In this document: positions 8,441 through 17,561 of the stretch, in pieces
How the letters are laid out: every line of letters begins with the position of its first letter
How positions within the stretch are numbered: position 1 is the first letter of the stretch
Source of the DNA: Desulfobacteraceae bacterium
GTDB lineage: Bacteria > Desulfobacterota > Desulfobacteria > Desulfobacterales > Desulfosalsimonadaceae
Assembly: GCA_011390465.1 (NCBI GenBank)
Contig: JAABSH010000021.1
Span: 1 to 56,179, forward strand
Direction of reading: 5' to 3'
Length of the DNA stretch: 56,179 bases
The notes under the pieces: model-generated
Told to the model about the DNA's origin: nothing
Database searches by the model: none
Seen by the model: only the letters and a program-made list of their open reading frames with translations
Position numbers and translations under genes: made by a program

Positions 8441-9058
8441 GTGGCAGAATCACGGGTTCTTGAAATATTTTCCGATTATATCTGACCCTGGTGCTATTTC
8501 AGTACCGGGCGTATTGAGCAGTTGAAACAGGAAGTTGATATCCGGGTCCGCTGGCGGGGGTTTCCCCTTCACCCGAAAGTGCCCGCGGAAGGGATGCGGC
8601 TGGAAGATTATTTTGCAGGGAAAATTGATAATATTGAAAAAATGATCGCATCCATGAAGCAGACCGCCACCGGGCTGGGGCTGCCGTTTGGGGATATGCG
8701 CTGGATATACAACACCCGGCTGGCCCAGGAACTGGCAGTGTGGGCGGATGGCCAGGAGCGGGGTGATGGCTTCCATCAGGCGGTTTTCAAAGCCTATTTT
8801 GTTGAAAACAGCAATATCGGCGATCCGGATGTGCTGGCGGATCTTGCGGCAGCGGTCGGACTGGACAGCCAGGCCGCCCGCGGCGTGATGGCGGACAGGC
8901 GATTTGCGCAGCAGGTGGATGAAGACTGGACAGCAGCGGCGGAAAAATCCGTTCAGGCGGTACCCACCTTTTTTGCGGGCAGCCGTCGACTGGTCGGTGC
9001 CCAGTCTTATGAAAAATTGGCCCGGCTCGTAAATGGCAAAGGGGGCATTATCGGCTGA
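8441..9058 (+). CDS. DsbA/FrnE-family oxidoreductase, probable selenoprotein (UGA at 8483)
   Basis: Predicted thiol/selenol-disulfide oxidoreductase with thioredoxin fold and helical insertion. Read from GTG 8441, with AGGAG seven bases upstream, the translation is MAESRVLEIFSDYI, then in-frame TGA (8483-8485), then PWCYFSTGRIEQ and the rest of a normal FrnE/DsbA-like protein (205 residues). The family motif is FSDYxCPWCY, so TGA sits exactly where the first redox Cys (residue 15) should be, leaving Cys18. The C-terminal half carries VQAVPTFF, the usual cis-Pro loop. A start downstream of the TGA (TTG 8522) has no ribosome site and would lack the active site. Selenocysteine is therefore the better reading than truncation. 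No SelA/SelB/tRNA-Sec genes are in the window. Alternative: a nonsense mutation. Confidence 0.85.
8483..8509 (+). promoter_or_regulatory. Sec UGA codon and adjacent stem-loop (candidate bSECIS)
   Basis: Immediately after the TGA, 8486-8495 can pair with 8501-8509: CCC with GGG, then, past one bulged U, GGTGCT with AGTACC (one G-U pair), around the 5-base loop ATTTC. Bacterial SECIS hairpins usually place the apical loop about 16-37 bases after the UGA; here it is about 10, and no G lies in the loop. An alternative weaker stem pairs TTTCA (8497-8501) with TGAAA (8523-8527) and places the loop in the expected range. Which, if either, is functional needs a folding and SECIS model. Confidence 0.5.
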
Positions 9059-9135
9059 TATGGGTTTTTATCGGGCGGCTGTCCGCCGGTATACCGGTTT
9101 GGGTAAAAAATTGTTTTGATTTGTTGCCCTGAACG

Positions 9136-9513
9136 TCACCGGGGAGTTCCGGCATTCTCAATGCCTGCTTCTTCAAAAGTTTTGATGTCCGCGAGAATCC
9201 GGGTTGCCGCATTCAGCAGTTCCATGGCAACCGCCGCACCCGCCGCGCCGGTGCCGATCATATCCGGCCGGTTCTCCGGCCGGTTTTCCGCCACCAGTTC
9301 ATCCACGATGGAGATGCCGGCCTCTATGCTGCTTACTGCCTCGTCAAGGGACATGGCCGGGCCGGCAGCTAAATTGTCCGTGCCGCTGCGCACTTTTTTG
9401 TGAAATATGGGCAGCTCCGGTTCAAATTCAAAATTCACGTCAATGTCCGCCACCCGGACCTCTGCCCCGGCATGCCGTGCCAGTATGCTCACGGATGCCC
9501 CGCCGGTTTTCAC
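9136..9513 (-). pseudogene. cobT: cobT remnant (DMB phosphoribosyltransferase), internally deleted
   Basis: CobT attaches nicotinate mononucleotide ribose phosphate to dimethylbenzimidazole in cobalamin synthesis. Only fragments remain, in one frame. The 5' part ([16 protein letters not shown], then GTDNLAAGPAMSLDEA) matches the middle of CobT. After IGTG, where CobT normally continues with its catalytic central region, the sequence jumps to AAGAAVAMELLNAATRI and IKTFEEAGI, which is the CobT C-terminus. About half of the normal 350 residues are lost, including the region expected to hold the catalytic Glu. The N-terminus is also missing, replaced by a cobQ fragment at about 9513. It has no start or ribosome site of its own. 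Confidence 0.75.
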
Positions 9514-9772
9514 TGGTGGGTTTTAAAAGCACCGGGTTCATGTGCACGCTGGGAAGCAGGCCCGCGGCTTCCGCTTGGGCCACCTGGGCCCGGCCGATTT
9601 CGCCGCCCTCAATGGTGACATAGGAATTATTCGACATGTTCTGGGCTTTAAACGGGGCCACGCGGATGCCCCGGTTTTTTAAAATCCGGCAAAAAGCCGT
9701 CACCGTAATGCTTTTTCCCACATCTGAGCCGGTGCCCAGAAACATGATATTTGCGTGATTTCTTTTTTCCAT
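9514..9772 (-). pseudogene. cobQ: cobQ 5' remnant (cobyric acid synthase)
   Basis: CobQ amidates adenosylcobyrinic acid a,c-diamide. The remnant starts [20 protein letters not shown], with the dethiobiotin-synthetase-like P-loop GTGSDVGKS, followed by [30 protein letters not shown] and [11 protein letters not shown], all close to the CobQ N-terminus. It ends after about 85 of roughly 490 residues and runs directly into a cobT fragment in another frame. The ATP-binding half is thus cut short and the glutamine amidotransferase domain is absent, so the gene cannot function. A longer upstream reading to 9811 (MYSKKKKG) is possible but has no better ribosome site. Confidence 0.78.
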
Positions 9773-9816
9773 TTTAAGTGAAGACAAACCCTTCTTTTTT
9801 TTGCTATACAATCTCT

Positions 9817-11178
9817 ATGAAACTGATTGCGTCGTTTAAAGCCAAAGCCTTCCGGACCATATCCGTTCCGGATGATCTGTCCGGCATAACCACCCGTCAT
9901 GCTGCCGGGGAAACGGAACCGGAACAGGTGCAATTAACCCGCGAGGGGGTCAATGCCATCTGGTCGTGCGTTGAAGCCCTTTACCGGACCGGCATTTATC
10001 CGGGCATTGCCCTGACCCTGCGCAGAAAAGGGCAGGTGGTGATCCACCGGGCCATCGGGCACAGTCACGGCAATGGACCCCCCGCCAAAAAGACGGACCC
10101 GCTGGATGCTGAAAAAATTCTCATGACCCCGGACACCCCGGTATGCCAGTATTCCGCTTCCAAGGCAGTGACCGCCATGATGATTCACTGGCTGGCGGAA
10201 CACCGGATGCTTTCCCTCAATGATCCGGTGAAAAAATTCATCCCGGAATTTGCCGCTGAACAAAAGCATGAAATCACCCTTCATCACCTGATATCCCATC
10301 ACGGCGGCATCCCCGTCCCGCCGGCCGGGGAGGACCCGGAAATTCTCTATGATCATGACGCTTTTGTAAAATTGATTTGCCGCCTGAAACCCACCGCTTT
10401 AAATGGCGGCAGCATGGCTTATCACGCCATTACCGGCGGCACCATTCTGGGGGAAATTGTCCGCCGGGTAACCGGGGCCGATATCCGGGAGCTGCTCCGG
10501 CAGACCGTTCAGGAACCCATGGGATTTCGGTATTTTAATTACGGGGCAGAAGATGCGGATATCAAAAAGGTGGCGGTCAATTATGACACCGGCCCCCCCC
10601 TGATGTTTCCGTTTTCCACCCTTGCCAGACGCGCATTGAGCGTGTCATGGGGGGACGTGGTGCGGATTTCAAATGAACCGCGGTTTATGCAGGTGATCCT
10701 TCCGGCAGCCAACCTGGTGGCCACGGCAGATGAAATGTCCCGGTTTTTTCAGATGCTTCTGGACGGCGGTGAAGTTAATGGACAACGGATTTTTGCACGG
10801 TCCACCATCAGGCGGGCGGTTTTGCCGGCAGCAAATATGGCTTTTGACGGTACCCTTGTCGTTCCCATGCGCTACAGTGCCGGCATGATGCTCGGGGCGT
10901 CCCCGGTGGGCATGTGGGGGCCTTATTGTTCATCCGCTTACGGGCATGTCGGTTTTATCAATATTTTCTGCTGGGCGGACCCGGCCCGGGAAATTGCGGT
11001 TTCGCTTCAGACCACCGGCAAATCGCTGATCGGCCCCCACATTACCGCCCTGGTTCGGTTTTTGTTTACGGTGGGGCGCCATTGCCGGCTCGTCCATGAT
11101 CCGGACCGTGACATGGGCACTTTTGGGGCATTTAAAAGGCCGTTTCAGAAAATGCTGCAAAAAATAGTGCTGGGCTGA
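9817..11178 (+). CDS. Serine hydrolase, class C beta-lactamase-like family
   Basis: Predicted serine esterase/peptidase of the EstB/beta-lactamase fold, 453 residues from ATG 9817. The SxxK catalytic motif is SASK (S113, K116 in this numbering) in VCQYSASKAVTAMM. The second motif Tyr appears in MAYHAITGG, and the third as GHVGF near the C-terminus. No signal peptide is obvious, so it is probably cytoplasmic or peripheral, more likely an esterase than an antibiotic-degrading enzyme. An upstream GTG at 9778 would add 13 residues but overlaps the cobQ remnant start; neither start has a good ribosome site. A run of eight C occurs at about 10593-10600. It stands alone, convergent with the kinase-like gene at 11208. 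Confidence 0.8.
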   Translation: MKLIASFKAKAFRTISVPDDLSGITTRHAAGETEPEQVQLTREGVNAIWSCVEALYRTGIYPGIALTLRRKGQVVIHRAIGHSHGNGPPAKKTDPLDAEKILMTPDTPVCQYSASKAVTAMMIHWLAEHRMLSLNDPVKKFIPEFAAEQKHEITLHHLISHHGGIPVPPAGEDPEILYDHDAFVKLICRLKPTALNGGSMAYHAITGGTILGEIVRRVTGADIRELLRQTVQEPMGFRYFNYGAEDADIKKVAVNYDTGPPLMFPFSTLARRALSVSWGDVVRISNEPRFMQVILPAANLVATADEMSRFFQMLLDGGEVNGQRIFARSTIRRAVLPAANMAFDGTLVVPMRYSAGMMLGASPVGMWGPYCSSAYGHVGFINIFCWADPAREIAVSLQTTGKSLIGPHITALVRFLFTVGRHCRLVHDPDRDMGTFGAFKRPFQKMLQKIVLG

Positions 11179-11207
11179 TGATGCTGTAATTTACCACCAG
11201 ACGGCTT

Positions 11208-11846
11208 CTATCCGAAGTCCGCCATGGCCGCGTCTTTCTGGTGCGCCAGTTCCACAATCATGTCCCGGGCTTTGTCCGGGTCCACCCGGCCCAGGTTCAG
11301 GGCCAGATCATAGAGGTCCACCTGATCATAATCAGATTTGCCGATTTTTTTGAAAAGGCTTTCCCGGCGTTTGTCTTCACTGCTCACCATCTGGGCGGCT
11401 TTTTTGTGGGTCAGCTCATGACGGTCCATAATGTTCCGGACCCGGTTTTCCTTTGAATTGACCAGCAGGATATGAACGGCGTCCGGATGGTCCTGGAGAA
11501 TATACTGACTGCCCCGGCCCATGATGACCACATTGCCTTCTTCGGCAAACTGGGCGATGAGCACCACCAGGTAATCCAGATAAATGGTTTCGTCAATATA
11601 GCCCCGTTCATCTTTAAGAATTTTTTCCACCAGGCCTTTGGAAACCATCTGGGAAATGATCCACAGAAATTTTCCCCCGGCCTCTTTTTCCACATGTTCC
11701 ACCCAGGTTTCGGAAACATTTGCCGCTTCCGCAATCCTGGAAATAATCTCGCTGTCCGCAAACACATATCCAAGGGCGTCAGCCACTTTTTTCCCAAGTA
11801 TTTTTCCGCCGCACCCGAATTGCCGGGAAATTGTAATAACCGCCAT
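11208..11846 (-). CDS. Cytidylate kinase-like family protein
   Basis: P-loop protein of 212 residues from the AAA_26/cytidylate-kinase-like family, common as a stand-alone or CBS-fused protein in Desulfobacterota. It opens with ITISRQFGCGGKILGKKVA, an atypical phosphate-binding loop of this family. GRGSQYIL (about 110) and VRNIMDRHELT (about 138) correspond to conserved family positions. Whether it phosphorylates a nucleotide is not established. A strong ribosome site, AGGAGG, is six bases before the ATG. Upstream on its strand TATAAT (11884-11879) could be a -10 element, with no clear -35. It follows the stress/signalling operon but has its own leader. Confidence 0.8.
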   Translation of the reverse strand: MAVITISRQFGCGGKILGKKVADALGYVFADSEIISRIAEAANVSETWVEHVEKEAGGKFLWIISQMVSKGLVEKILKDERGYIDETIYLDYLVVLIAQFAEEGNVVIMGRGSQYILQDHPDAVHILLVNSKENRVRNIMDRHELTHKKAAQMVSSEDKRRESLFKKIGKSDYDQVDLYDLALNLGRVDPDKARDMIVELAHQKDAAMADFG

Positions 11847-11975
11847 TTAATCCTCCTAACTATATAAAAATACTTTGTATTATACAAAAAATGCCATCAT
11901 CGCGACGTAACACCCGATTGGCGAAGGAGCCATCGCAGTATCCCGCAAAAATGCAAAAACCAGAAATAAGAAATT

Positions 11976-12020
11976 TTGTATTTGATCCTATTGTATTTGA
12001 TCCTATTGTATTTGATCTGA
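11976..12020. repeat. Three tandem 15-bp units carrying the stop codon of the USP gene
   Basis: TTGTATTTGATCCTA occurs at 11976-11990 and 11991-12005, and with a changed end at 12006-12020. On the minus strand each complete unit reads GAT CAA ATA CAA TAG, so the end of the stress-protein gene, including its stop, has been copied after itself. Confidence 0.9.
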
Positions 12021-12935
12021 GTCTTCTTTTGCCTGGGGAATGATCAGGGCCGGATACGGCGATTTTTCAACAATGGTTCGCGGGGTGCTGCCGATCCACC
12101 GCTCATGCCATACAGAGGTTCCGGAAGATCCCATCACAATCATGGATGCGTTGAATTCCTGGGCGGCCCTCAGAATTTCCGCCACCGGCTCCCCCACATA
12201 CAGATGGGGCCGGCAGTTGATGCCTTCAGCTTCCAGTTCATCGCAGATTTTTGCAAGCCGACCCCTTTTTTCTTTGCGAAGCTTCTGGATGTCCAGACTG
12301 GAGGTGCCTTTGAGCTCCTTGGGGGACGCCACATGAATGAGGCTTATGTCCTGCACCACGTTTTTCATGGTTTTCAGATATTCCACCGCCAGCAGACTGG
12401 CCGGAGACCAGTCCATGGCCAGCAGGGTCCGGCAAAAGGGATTGTCCGCAAGGCAGGCATCCGTGCAGGAGTTGCTGTCCAGCTCCTTGTAAATCAGCAC
12501 CGGCCGGGGAGACCGCCGGAGAAGCTCAATGATATCATCCCCGGAATAGAAAAATTCAACCATTTTTCGTTTCCGCTGGCCGATAACAATGAGATCGGCG
12601 TTTTCCTCCGCCACCGCCTCCAGGGTCTGGGAGACCACGTTTCCCACCACGATGTAGTCGCCCACTTCCAGGCCTTTTTCAAAGAGGCTTTCCGCCCAGT
12701 CGATAAACCGGATATTGGCCTGCTCTTTGAGGCGCCGCTCTTCATCTTTGTCGTATCCCAGGCCCCGGTGCATGGCCACCCGGTCCCGCTCAATGACGTT
12801 CATCAGAATGACATGTTCCAGCCCCGCGCCTCTCAGCACCAGCAGCGACTGCAGCGCGCCAAAGCCCAGTTTTTCAAACTGGGTGACAAACATCATTTTT
12901 TGTAAAACCGGCTTTTTGTTGGTTTTGTTGTTCAC
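12003..12935 (-). CDS. Tandem universal stress protein (two UspA domains)
   Basis: Cytoplasmic stress protein of about 310 residues with two UspA-like domains in series. Domain 1 (about 10-150) starts KMMFVTQFEKLGFGALQ and includes LIVIGQRKRKMV and RRSPRPVLIYKE. Domain 2 (about 165-305) includes TLLAMDWSPASLLAVEYLK, ASMIVMGSSGTSVWHERWIGSTP (a G-x2-G-x9-G(S/T)-like ATP site) and SPYPALIIPQ. The second domain retains the nucleotide motif; the first looks degenerate. The start is uncertain: GTG 12935 has GAGG five bases upstream, while GTG 12941 and more distant starts are possible. It lies 19 bases after the receiver gene and ends the minus-strand signalling operon. Confidence 0.85.
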   Translation of the reverse strand: MNNKTNKKPVLQKMMFVTQFEKLGFGALQSLLVLRGAGLEHVILMNVIERDRVAMHRGLGYDKDEERRLKEQANIRFIDWAESLFEKGLEVGDYIVVGNVVSQTLEAVAEENADLIVIGQRKRKMVEFFYSGDDIIELLRRSPRPVLIYKELDSNSCTDACLADNPFCRTLLAMDWSPASLLAVEYLKTMKNVVQDISLIHVASPKELKGTSSLDIQKLRKEKRGRLAKICDELEAEGINCRPHLYVGEPVAEILRAAQEFNASMIVMGSSGTSVWHERWIGSTPRTIVEKSPYPALIIPQAKEDSDQIQ

Positions 12936-12954
12936 CGTCACCTCTTTTTTTGCG

Positions 12955-13347
12955 TTACCCGAGAATTTTTTTGATGGTATTTGCCAGTTCCTCTCCGTCC
13001 ACGGGTTTTTCCAGATACGCCTCGGGATCCGGCACCGGATCACCGCCAAATTCAGTCAGCACTTTCTGGGACCGGAGAAAGGATTTTTCCGCAATGCCGC
13101 TGAGAATAATGATGGGAATGTTTTTATATTTTTTATGGGTTTTCATGTTCCGGTACAGCCGGATGCCGCTTTCCCGGGGCATCAGCACATCGAGAAGGAT
13201 CATGTCCGGGGCTTCTTGCCGGATGAGCGCCTCGCCTTCTTCACCGTTTTTTGCCACAACAGGCGTATACCCGTTTTCTTCCAGAACGGCCTGGGAGAAC
13301 AGGCGGACATCCGGATCATCATCTACAATCAGTATTTTTTTTCCCAT
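12955..13347 (-). CDS. Single-domain response regulator (CheY-like)
   Basis: Stand-alone receiver of 130 residues. Acid pocket DDD at 9-11, phospho-acceptor D53 in LLDVLMP, the Ser/Thr switch in IILSG, and the conserved Lys in LEKPV are all present. Without an output domain it must act by binding a partner. A ribosome site AAGGAG lies nine bases before the ATG. It sits between a receiver-PAS-kinase gene and the universal stress protein gene, so phosphate could flow from the two upstream kinases to this protein. The REC of this family next to Usp genes often serves stress signalling, but the target is unknown. Confidence 0.92.
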   Translation of the reverse strand: MGKKILIVDDDPDVRLFSQAVLEENGYTPVVAKNGEEGEALIRQEAPDMILLDVLMPRESGIRLYRNMKTHKKYKNIPIIILSGIAEKSFLRSQKVLTEFGGDPVPDPEAYLEKPVDGEELANTIKKILG

Positions 13348-13424
13348 AACAAATGCTCCTTAAGTGACTTGATAAAAGAATAAAAGACTAACTTTACCTG
13401 TCCCGGCGCGTCAACCCGCCACCG

Positions 13425-14957
13425 TCAGGCGCGTGCTTCATTTTTTATGTCTTCATATGGCAGATCAATGATAAATGTGGTTCCTTTTCCAGCTTCAGAA
13501 AAAACATCAATACTGCCGTCGTGATCTTCGATCAGTTTCCGGGTGACCAGAAGCCCCAGCCCGGTGCCTTTGTGCCCTTTGGTGCTGAAAAAAGACGTGA
13601 ACATTTTATCCCGCAATTTTTTATCCATGCCCGTTCCGTTGTCAGCCACTTCAAACTGGATGACATGGTTTTCCGCAAGGGTTGTTTTTACTTTCACCTC
13701 ATAGGATTTTCCCGGTATATCGTCAAAAATGCAGGCGTCTATGGCATTGGATACCAGATTCATCAAAATGGTGTGGATGCTTGTTTTATCCATGGCCACT
13801 GTTTTGATGGCAGGGTCCAGCTTCGCCGTTACCCGGATGTTGTGCTCTGTCGCGGTACCGGTAAAGGTTTCGCAGACTTCCGCGGCAATATCATTGGGGT
13901 CGCAGGGAACATACGCCACATCCCGGTCTTTGGAGTAGGTCAGCAGGTCCATCACCAGTTCGGATGTATGGTTGATGTTTTTCTGGATCATCTGCCACCC
14001 GGATTTTAATTTTTCCGTGTCATTGTTTTTAAACCCCACTTCCATGAGATAGCTGCCGCCTTTAAACCCGTGCAGGATGTTTTTCACCCCGTGGGCCATG
14101 CCGGCGACGGTCTGCCCCACAGTGGCCAGGCGTTCGGACATAAGTACTTCTTTTTCCAGGCGTTTAATTTCGCTCAAATCCTGGATAAACGCCACGCTGC
14201 CCATGATCCTTCCCTCTTCATAGAGAAAAACACCGGTAAACCGCACCGGCACCAGGTCACCGTCTTTGTTTCTCACATGGGTTTCAAAATGTTCCAGCTT
14301 TTTCCGTCGCTGATAATCATGGCGCTTGGCCTGGTATTTGCGCATGAGATCCAGAGAAAACAGATCTTTGGCTTTTTTCCGGTACAATACCGCATCGGCC
14401 GTATATCCCAGAATATGCTCGGCCGCGGGATTGTAAATGATCACGGTAAATACCCGGTCCGTGGCCACAATGCCTTCTTCTGAGGTTTTGATCAGTTTTT
14501 CCAGGAAGTTGGACTGCATGCGCAGCTCATGGGTGACGGTTTCCACCTCCTGTTCCAGATTTTTGGTATATGTATCCAGCTTGGCCTGGAGATCAAGCTT
14601 ATTTTTTGCCCGCTCAAGGGCCACGGACAGGGTTTCGGCCCGGACGGGTTTGTTGATAAAATCCGATGCCCCGTATTTAAGGGAATCAATGGCATTGTCA
14701 ATATCCCCGTGGCCGGTGACAATGATCACCTCGGCGGTGTGGGCGCGTTTTTTGATTTCTTTTAAGACTTCAATACCGTCCATGCCGGGCATCCGGATGT
14801 CGGTAATCACAATGTCCGGCAGTTCCCGGTCAAAAATTTCCAGGCCCTGCCGACCATTTTCAGCAGTCAGCACTTCATATCCGTCGCTTTTCAGGGACAG
14901 GGCCAGCAGGGACGTGCTGGTCTGTTCATCATCAATGAGCAGCAGTTTAGTTGGCAT
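13425..14957 (-). CDS. Receiver-PAS-histidine kinase hybrid
   Basis: Soluble signalling protein of 510 residues. Receiver domain 1-120 with phospho-acceptor D53 (ITDIRMPG) and Lys in INKPV; a coiled linker (about 118-150); PAS domain about 150-265 with SEEGIVATD and GVFLYEEGR; HisKA with AGMAHGVKNIL and H289; HATPase domain with NLVSNAID, DNGTGMD and GTGLGL. The receiver at the N-terminus suggests it is switched by the kinase encoded just upstream. The H-box Gly after His (HGVKN) is of the HGxxN type found in this subgroup. AAGGA precedes the ATG, and the gene overlaps the preceding kinase gene by 11 bases, implying coupled translation. Confidence 0.92.
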   Translation of the reverse strand: MPTKLLLIDDEQTSTSLLALSLKSDGYEVLTAENGRQGLEIFDRELPDIVITDIRMPGMDGIEVLKEIKKRAHTAEVIIVTGHGDIDNAIDSLKYGASDFINKPVRAETLSVALERAKNKLDLQAKLDTYTKNLEQEVETVTHELRMQSNFLEKLIKTSEEGIVATDRVFTVIIYNPAAEHILGYTADAVLYRKKAKDLFSLDLMRKYQAKRHDYQRRKKLEHFETHVRNKDGDLVPVRFTGVFLYEEGRIMGSVAFIQDLSEIKRLEKEVLMSERLATVGQTVAGMAHGVKNILHGFKGGSYLMEVGFKNNDTEKLKSGWQMIQKNINHTSELVMDLLTYSKDRDVAYVPCDPNDIAAEVCETFTGTATEHNIRVTAKLDPAIKTVAMDKTSIHTILMNLVSNAIDACIFDDIPGKSYEVKVKTTLAENHVIQFEVADNGTGMDKKLRDKMFTSFFSTKGHKGTGLGLLVTRKLIEDHDGSIDVFSEAGKGTTFIIDLPYEDIKNEARA

Positions 14958-17490
14958 CACGGTTTTCCTTTACCGGCGTCCCGGCGGCGGGGAAGGTGAT
15001 TTTGAAGGTGGTGCCGGCGTCGATTTTGCTGTTGACTTCGATTTCGCCGTCATAATCCTTGATAATACCATAGCTGATGCTGACCCCCAGGCCGGTGCCC
15101 TTGCCGGTTTCCTTGGTAGTGAAAAAGGGCTCAAAAATTTTTTCCTGCACTTCGTCGCTCATGCCGACCCCCATGTCCGACACCGTGACCACCACATCGC
15201 CTTTTTCAAAAACTGAAGTGATGGTGATGATTTTTTTTATCGGTGTGTCCGGGTGCTTTTCCGCCTTTTCTTCAATGGCGTCAATAGCGTTGGTGATCAG
15301 ATTGATAAACACCTGTTCCAGCCGGTTGTGATCCGCCATAATGGGCGGCAGGTTGTCCGCCAGTTCCAGCTTAAGCGCAACATCATGGGTTTTGAGCTGA
15401 TGATTCAGCACCTTGATACTGTCTCTCACGGGCGCGTTGATGTGGATACGGTTGCGGGTGACATCCGTCTGCCGGGCAAAGTCCCGCACCCGCCGGATGA
15501 CTTTGGAAGCCCGGTCCACATTTTCAATGATGTTGGTGGTCATGGCTTTTAAATCCGCCGGCGGAATTGTCTCTCCTTTGTTGTGCATTTTCAGGAAATA
15601 ATCCGCGCAGATCTGGATGACATTCAGGGGCTGGTTGATTTCGTGGGCCATGCCCGCGGCCATCACCCCCAGGGTGGTCATTTTGCCCGCCTGAACCAGC
15701 TGGGCTTCTTTTTCCACAATTTCGGAAATATCCGTGGTGTTGACGATAAGGATGTCCCGACCCCCGTACTCAGCGGTGCTGACCACAATGGTGACGTAAA
15801 AAGGCGCGCCCCCTTTTCGGTAATGGCGTTTTTTGGACAGGAGCACGGAATGCCGGGTCGCGACCTGGGTGAGGGCATTTTCAATTTCATCGTCCCCCAG
15901 ATCGCCCATTGCCGCGAACGGGGTTCCGGCCAATTCTTCCAGTTCATACCCGTAGGTGTCTTTTGCCCGCTGGTTCATGTCGATGATCCGGCGGGTATCC
16001 TTTTCAAGAATAAAAATCGGGGTGGGGTCGTTGTTGAACAGGGTGCGGTATTTTTCTTCGGATTTAACATACTGCTCCTGAAGCAGGGCGTTTTCCACGG
16101 CCACGCCGATGCGGTTGGCGATGAGCTCCAGAATATCTTTTTCCTGGTGCATGAGTTCGGCCGAATGTCTGCTGGTGAGATAAATCACCCCCATGGGGGT
16201 ATTTTCCTTGTCGCTGATGGGAACATAAATCAGGGACCGGACCTGTTCATCAGCAAAAGGGCACGCCATTTCCGGGTGGGTGCGGCGTTCATAAACCGCA
16301 AGCTGCCCGTTTTCCGCTATTTCCCGGAGCAATTGGTTTCTTGAGGTGATTTCTTTTCTGGAGCAGGTATAATCACAGATTCCGGATTTATATGCCAGAC
16401 AAAATCCTTTGTTTTCATTCAGCAGAAAAATACACACATTGCCGGCATGGATAAAATCACGGACCACGGTAAGGGCATTGTCCAGGCGTTTTTCAAATTT
16501 TCCCGGGGCATTCAGGGCCGTATAAATTTCCACCAGGGTAGACAGGTGCCGGTTGTGGCGTTCCTGCTCATGGGCCGCGTGTTTGCTTTCCGTAATGTCC
16601 CAGAAGGTTTCAATGGCCCCGGTTATTTCACCGTCCCGGGCTTTGATGGGGGCGGCGGTAAAAATCAGCCATTTTCCCGTGGGCCCGATGTGTCTGAAAA
16701 AGCCTTCTGCCTGGAACGCTCCCCGGATCAAAGGCGACCGGCTCCAGTGTTCACTGTAAAATTGTCCGATTTCCGCCTCATCGGTCTGGTCAACAATAAA
16801 ATCCGCCATGGTGGGGCGTTTGTGGGCGTAAAAAGGCGACCATTGCTGGTCCGTACCCACCACATCCGCGGACGAAAGGCCGGTGAGCCGCTCCAGGGCC
16901 GTGTTCCAGTGGGTGATCTGGTGATTTTGGTCAATGACAAAAGTGGGGATGGTATTGCCCTGAATGATCTGGGAAACGGTTTCCTGCTGTTCCCAGAGAT
17001 TTTTAACAATCTGGCGGGACCGGGTGGTGCGTTGTTCAAGTATCTGGGAAAATTGCTGCATGAGCTCGTCTATGAGGGGCTGGATATCTTCCGGGCTCAG
17101 GGGCTTCTCCCGGGTGCCGCTGAGGGCATGGTCCCGGAAATCCTTGAGCATCAGCAGATCCCACAGGGCCCGGGCATGATAATGGTCAATGACCCGGACA
17201 TTTTCCGGCATCACCCGGCGCACCGCATCTGCCAGGGACGGATCATTGCTCATTTCAATAACCGTTTCAATCTCTTTGATTTCGGCAAAATCCCGGTAAT
17301 CCGTGGTGGTGGGAATCCCCAGTTCCCGGGCCAGCGCAATGCCTTTGGCATGGCGGTTTTTGTCCGCCACCCCGATGACCAGGGGTTTTTCTCCCTGAAA
17401 ATCCGGCTGGAAAAAATAGGACAGGAACCGGGTGCAGAAATTGCCCGCGCCGACAATGGCGGTTTTGTGATTAAAAAAAAGTTTCAGCAT
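14947..17490 (-). CDS. Rossmann-PAS-GAF-PAS sensor histidine kinase
   Basis: Soluble 847-residue kinase with no membrane segment. Residues 8-120 form a dinucleotide-binding-like fold: [13 protein letters not shown] (a GxGxxC glycine loop), [20 protein letters not shown] and [16 protein letters not shown]. Then come PAS 1 (about 175-300), GAF (about 325-470, with a Cys-rich patch C353, C364, C372, C376, C410), PAS 2 (about 478-595), HisKA with [13 protein letters not shown] and H616, and a HATPase domain ending [15 protein letters not shown]. The glycine loop and Cys cluster suggest redox or NAD(P)(H) sensing, which is inference. It follows the antiporter gene by 71 bases and overlaps the next kinase gene. 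The ribosome site is weak. Confidence 0.9.
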   Translation of the reverse strand: MLKLFFNHKTAIVGAGNFCTRFLSYFFQPDFQGEKPLVIGVADKNRHAKGIALARELGIPTTTDYRDFAEIKEIETVIEMSNDPSLADAVRRVMPENVRVIDHYHARALWDLLMLKDFRDHALSGTREKPLSPEDIQPLIDELMQQFSQILEQRTTRSRQIVKNLWEQQETVSQIIQGNTIPTFVIDQNHQITHWNTALERLTGLSSADVVGTDQQWSPFYAHKRPTMADFIVDQTDEAEIGQFYSEHWSRSPLIRGAFQAEGFFRHIGPTGKWLIFTAAPIKARDGEITGAIETFWDITESKHAAHEQERHNRHLSTLVEIYTALNAPGKFEKRLDNALTVVRDFIHAGNVCIFLLNENKGFCLAYKSGICDYTCSRKEITSRNQLLREIAENGQLAVYERRTHPEMACPFADEQVRSLIYVPISDKENTPMGVIYLTSRHSAELMHQEKDILELIANRIGVAVENALLQEQYVKSEEKYRTLFNNDPTPIFILEKDTRRIIDMNQRAKDTYGYELEELAGTPFAAMGDLGDDEIENALTQVATRHSVLLSKKRHYRKGGAPFYVTIVVSTAEYGGRDILIVNTTDISEIVEKEAQLVQAGKMTTLGVMAAGMAHEINQPLNVIQICADYFLKMHNKGETIPPADLKAMTTNIIENVDRASKVIRRVRDFARQTDVTRNRIHINAPVRDSIKVLNHQLKTHDVALKLELADNLPPIMADHNRLEQVFINLITNAIDAIEEKAEKHPDTPIKKIITITSVFEKGDVVVTVSDMGVGMSDEVQEKIFEPFFTTKETGKGTGLGVSISYGIIKDYDGEIEVNSKIDAGTTFKITFPAAGTPVKENRDAN

Positions 17491-17561
17491 AAATAACGGC
17501 TCTGTAACCTTCCCGAACCCGCTGACACGGCGGGCGGCGTTGGGTTGCGGCTTTTCGTGTT

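Noticed and set aside
8522-9058. A shorter DsbA-like gene starting at TTG 8522
   Set aside because: It has no ribosome site and would lack the whole active-site motif, whereas the frame upstream of the TGA matches the family exactly.
10593-10600. C8 tract in the serine hydrolase gene as a phase-variation switch
   Set aside because: Eight C in a GC-rich coding region is common, and the frame is intact on both sides.
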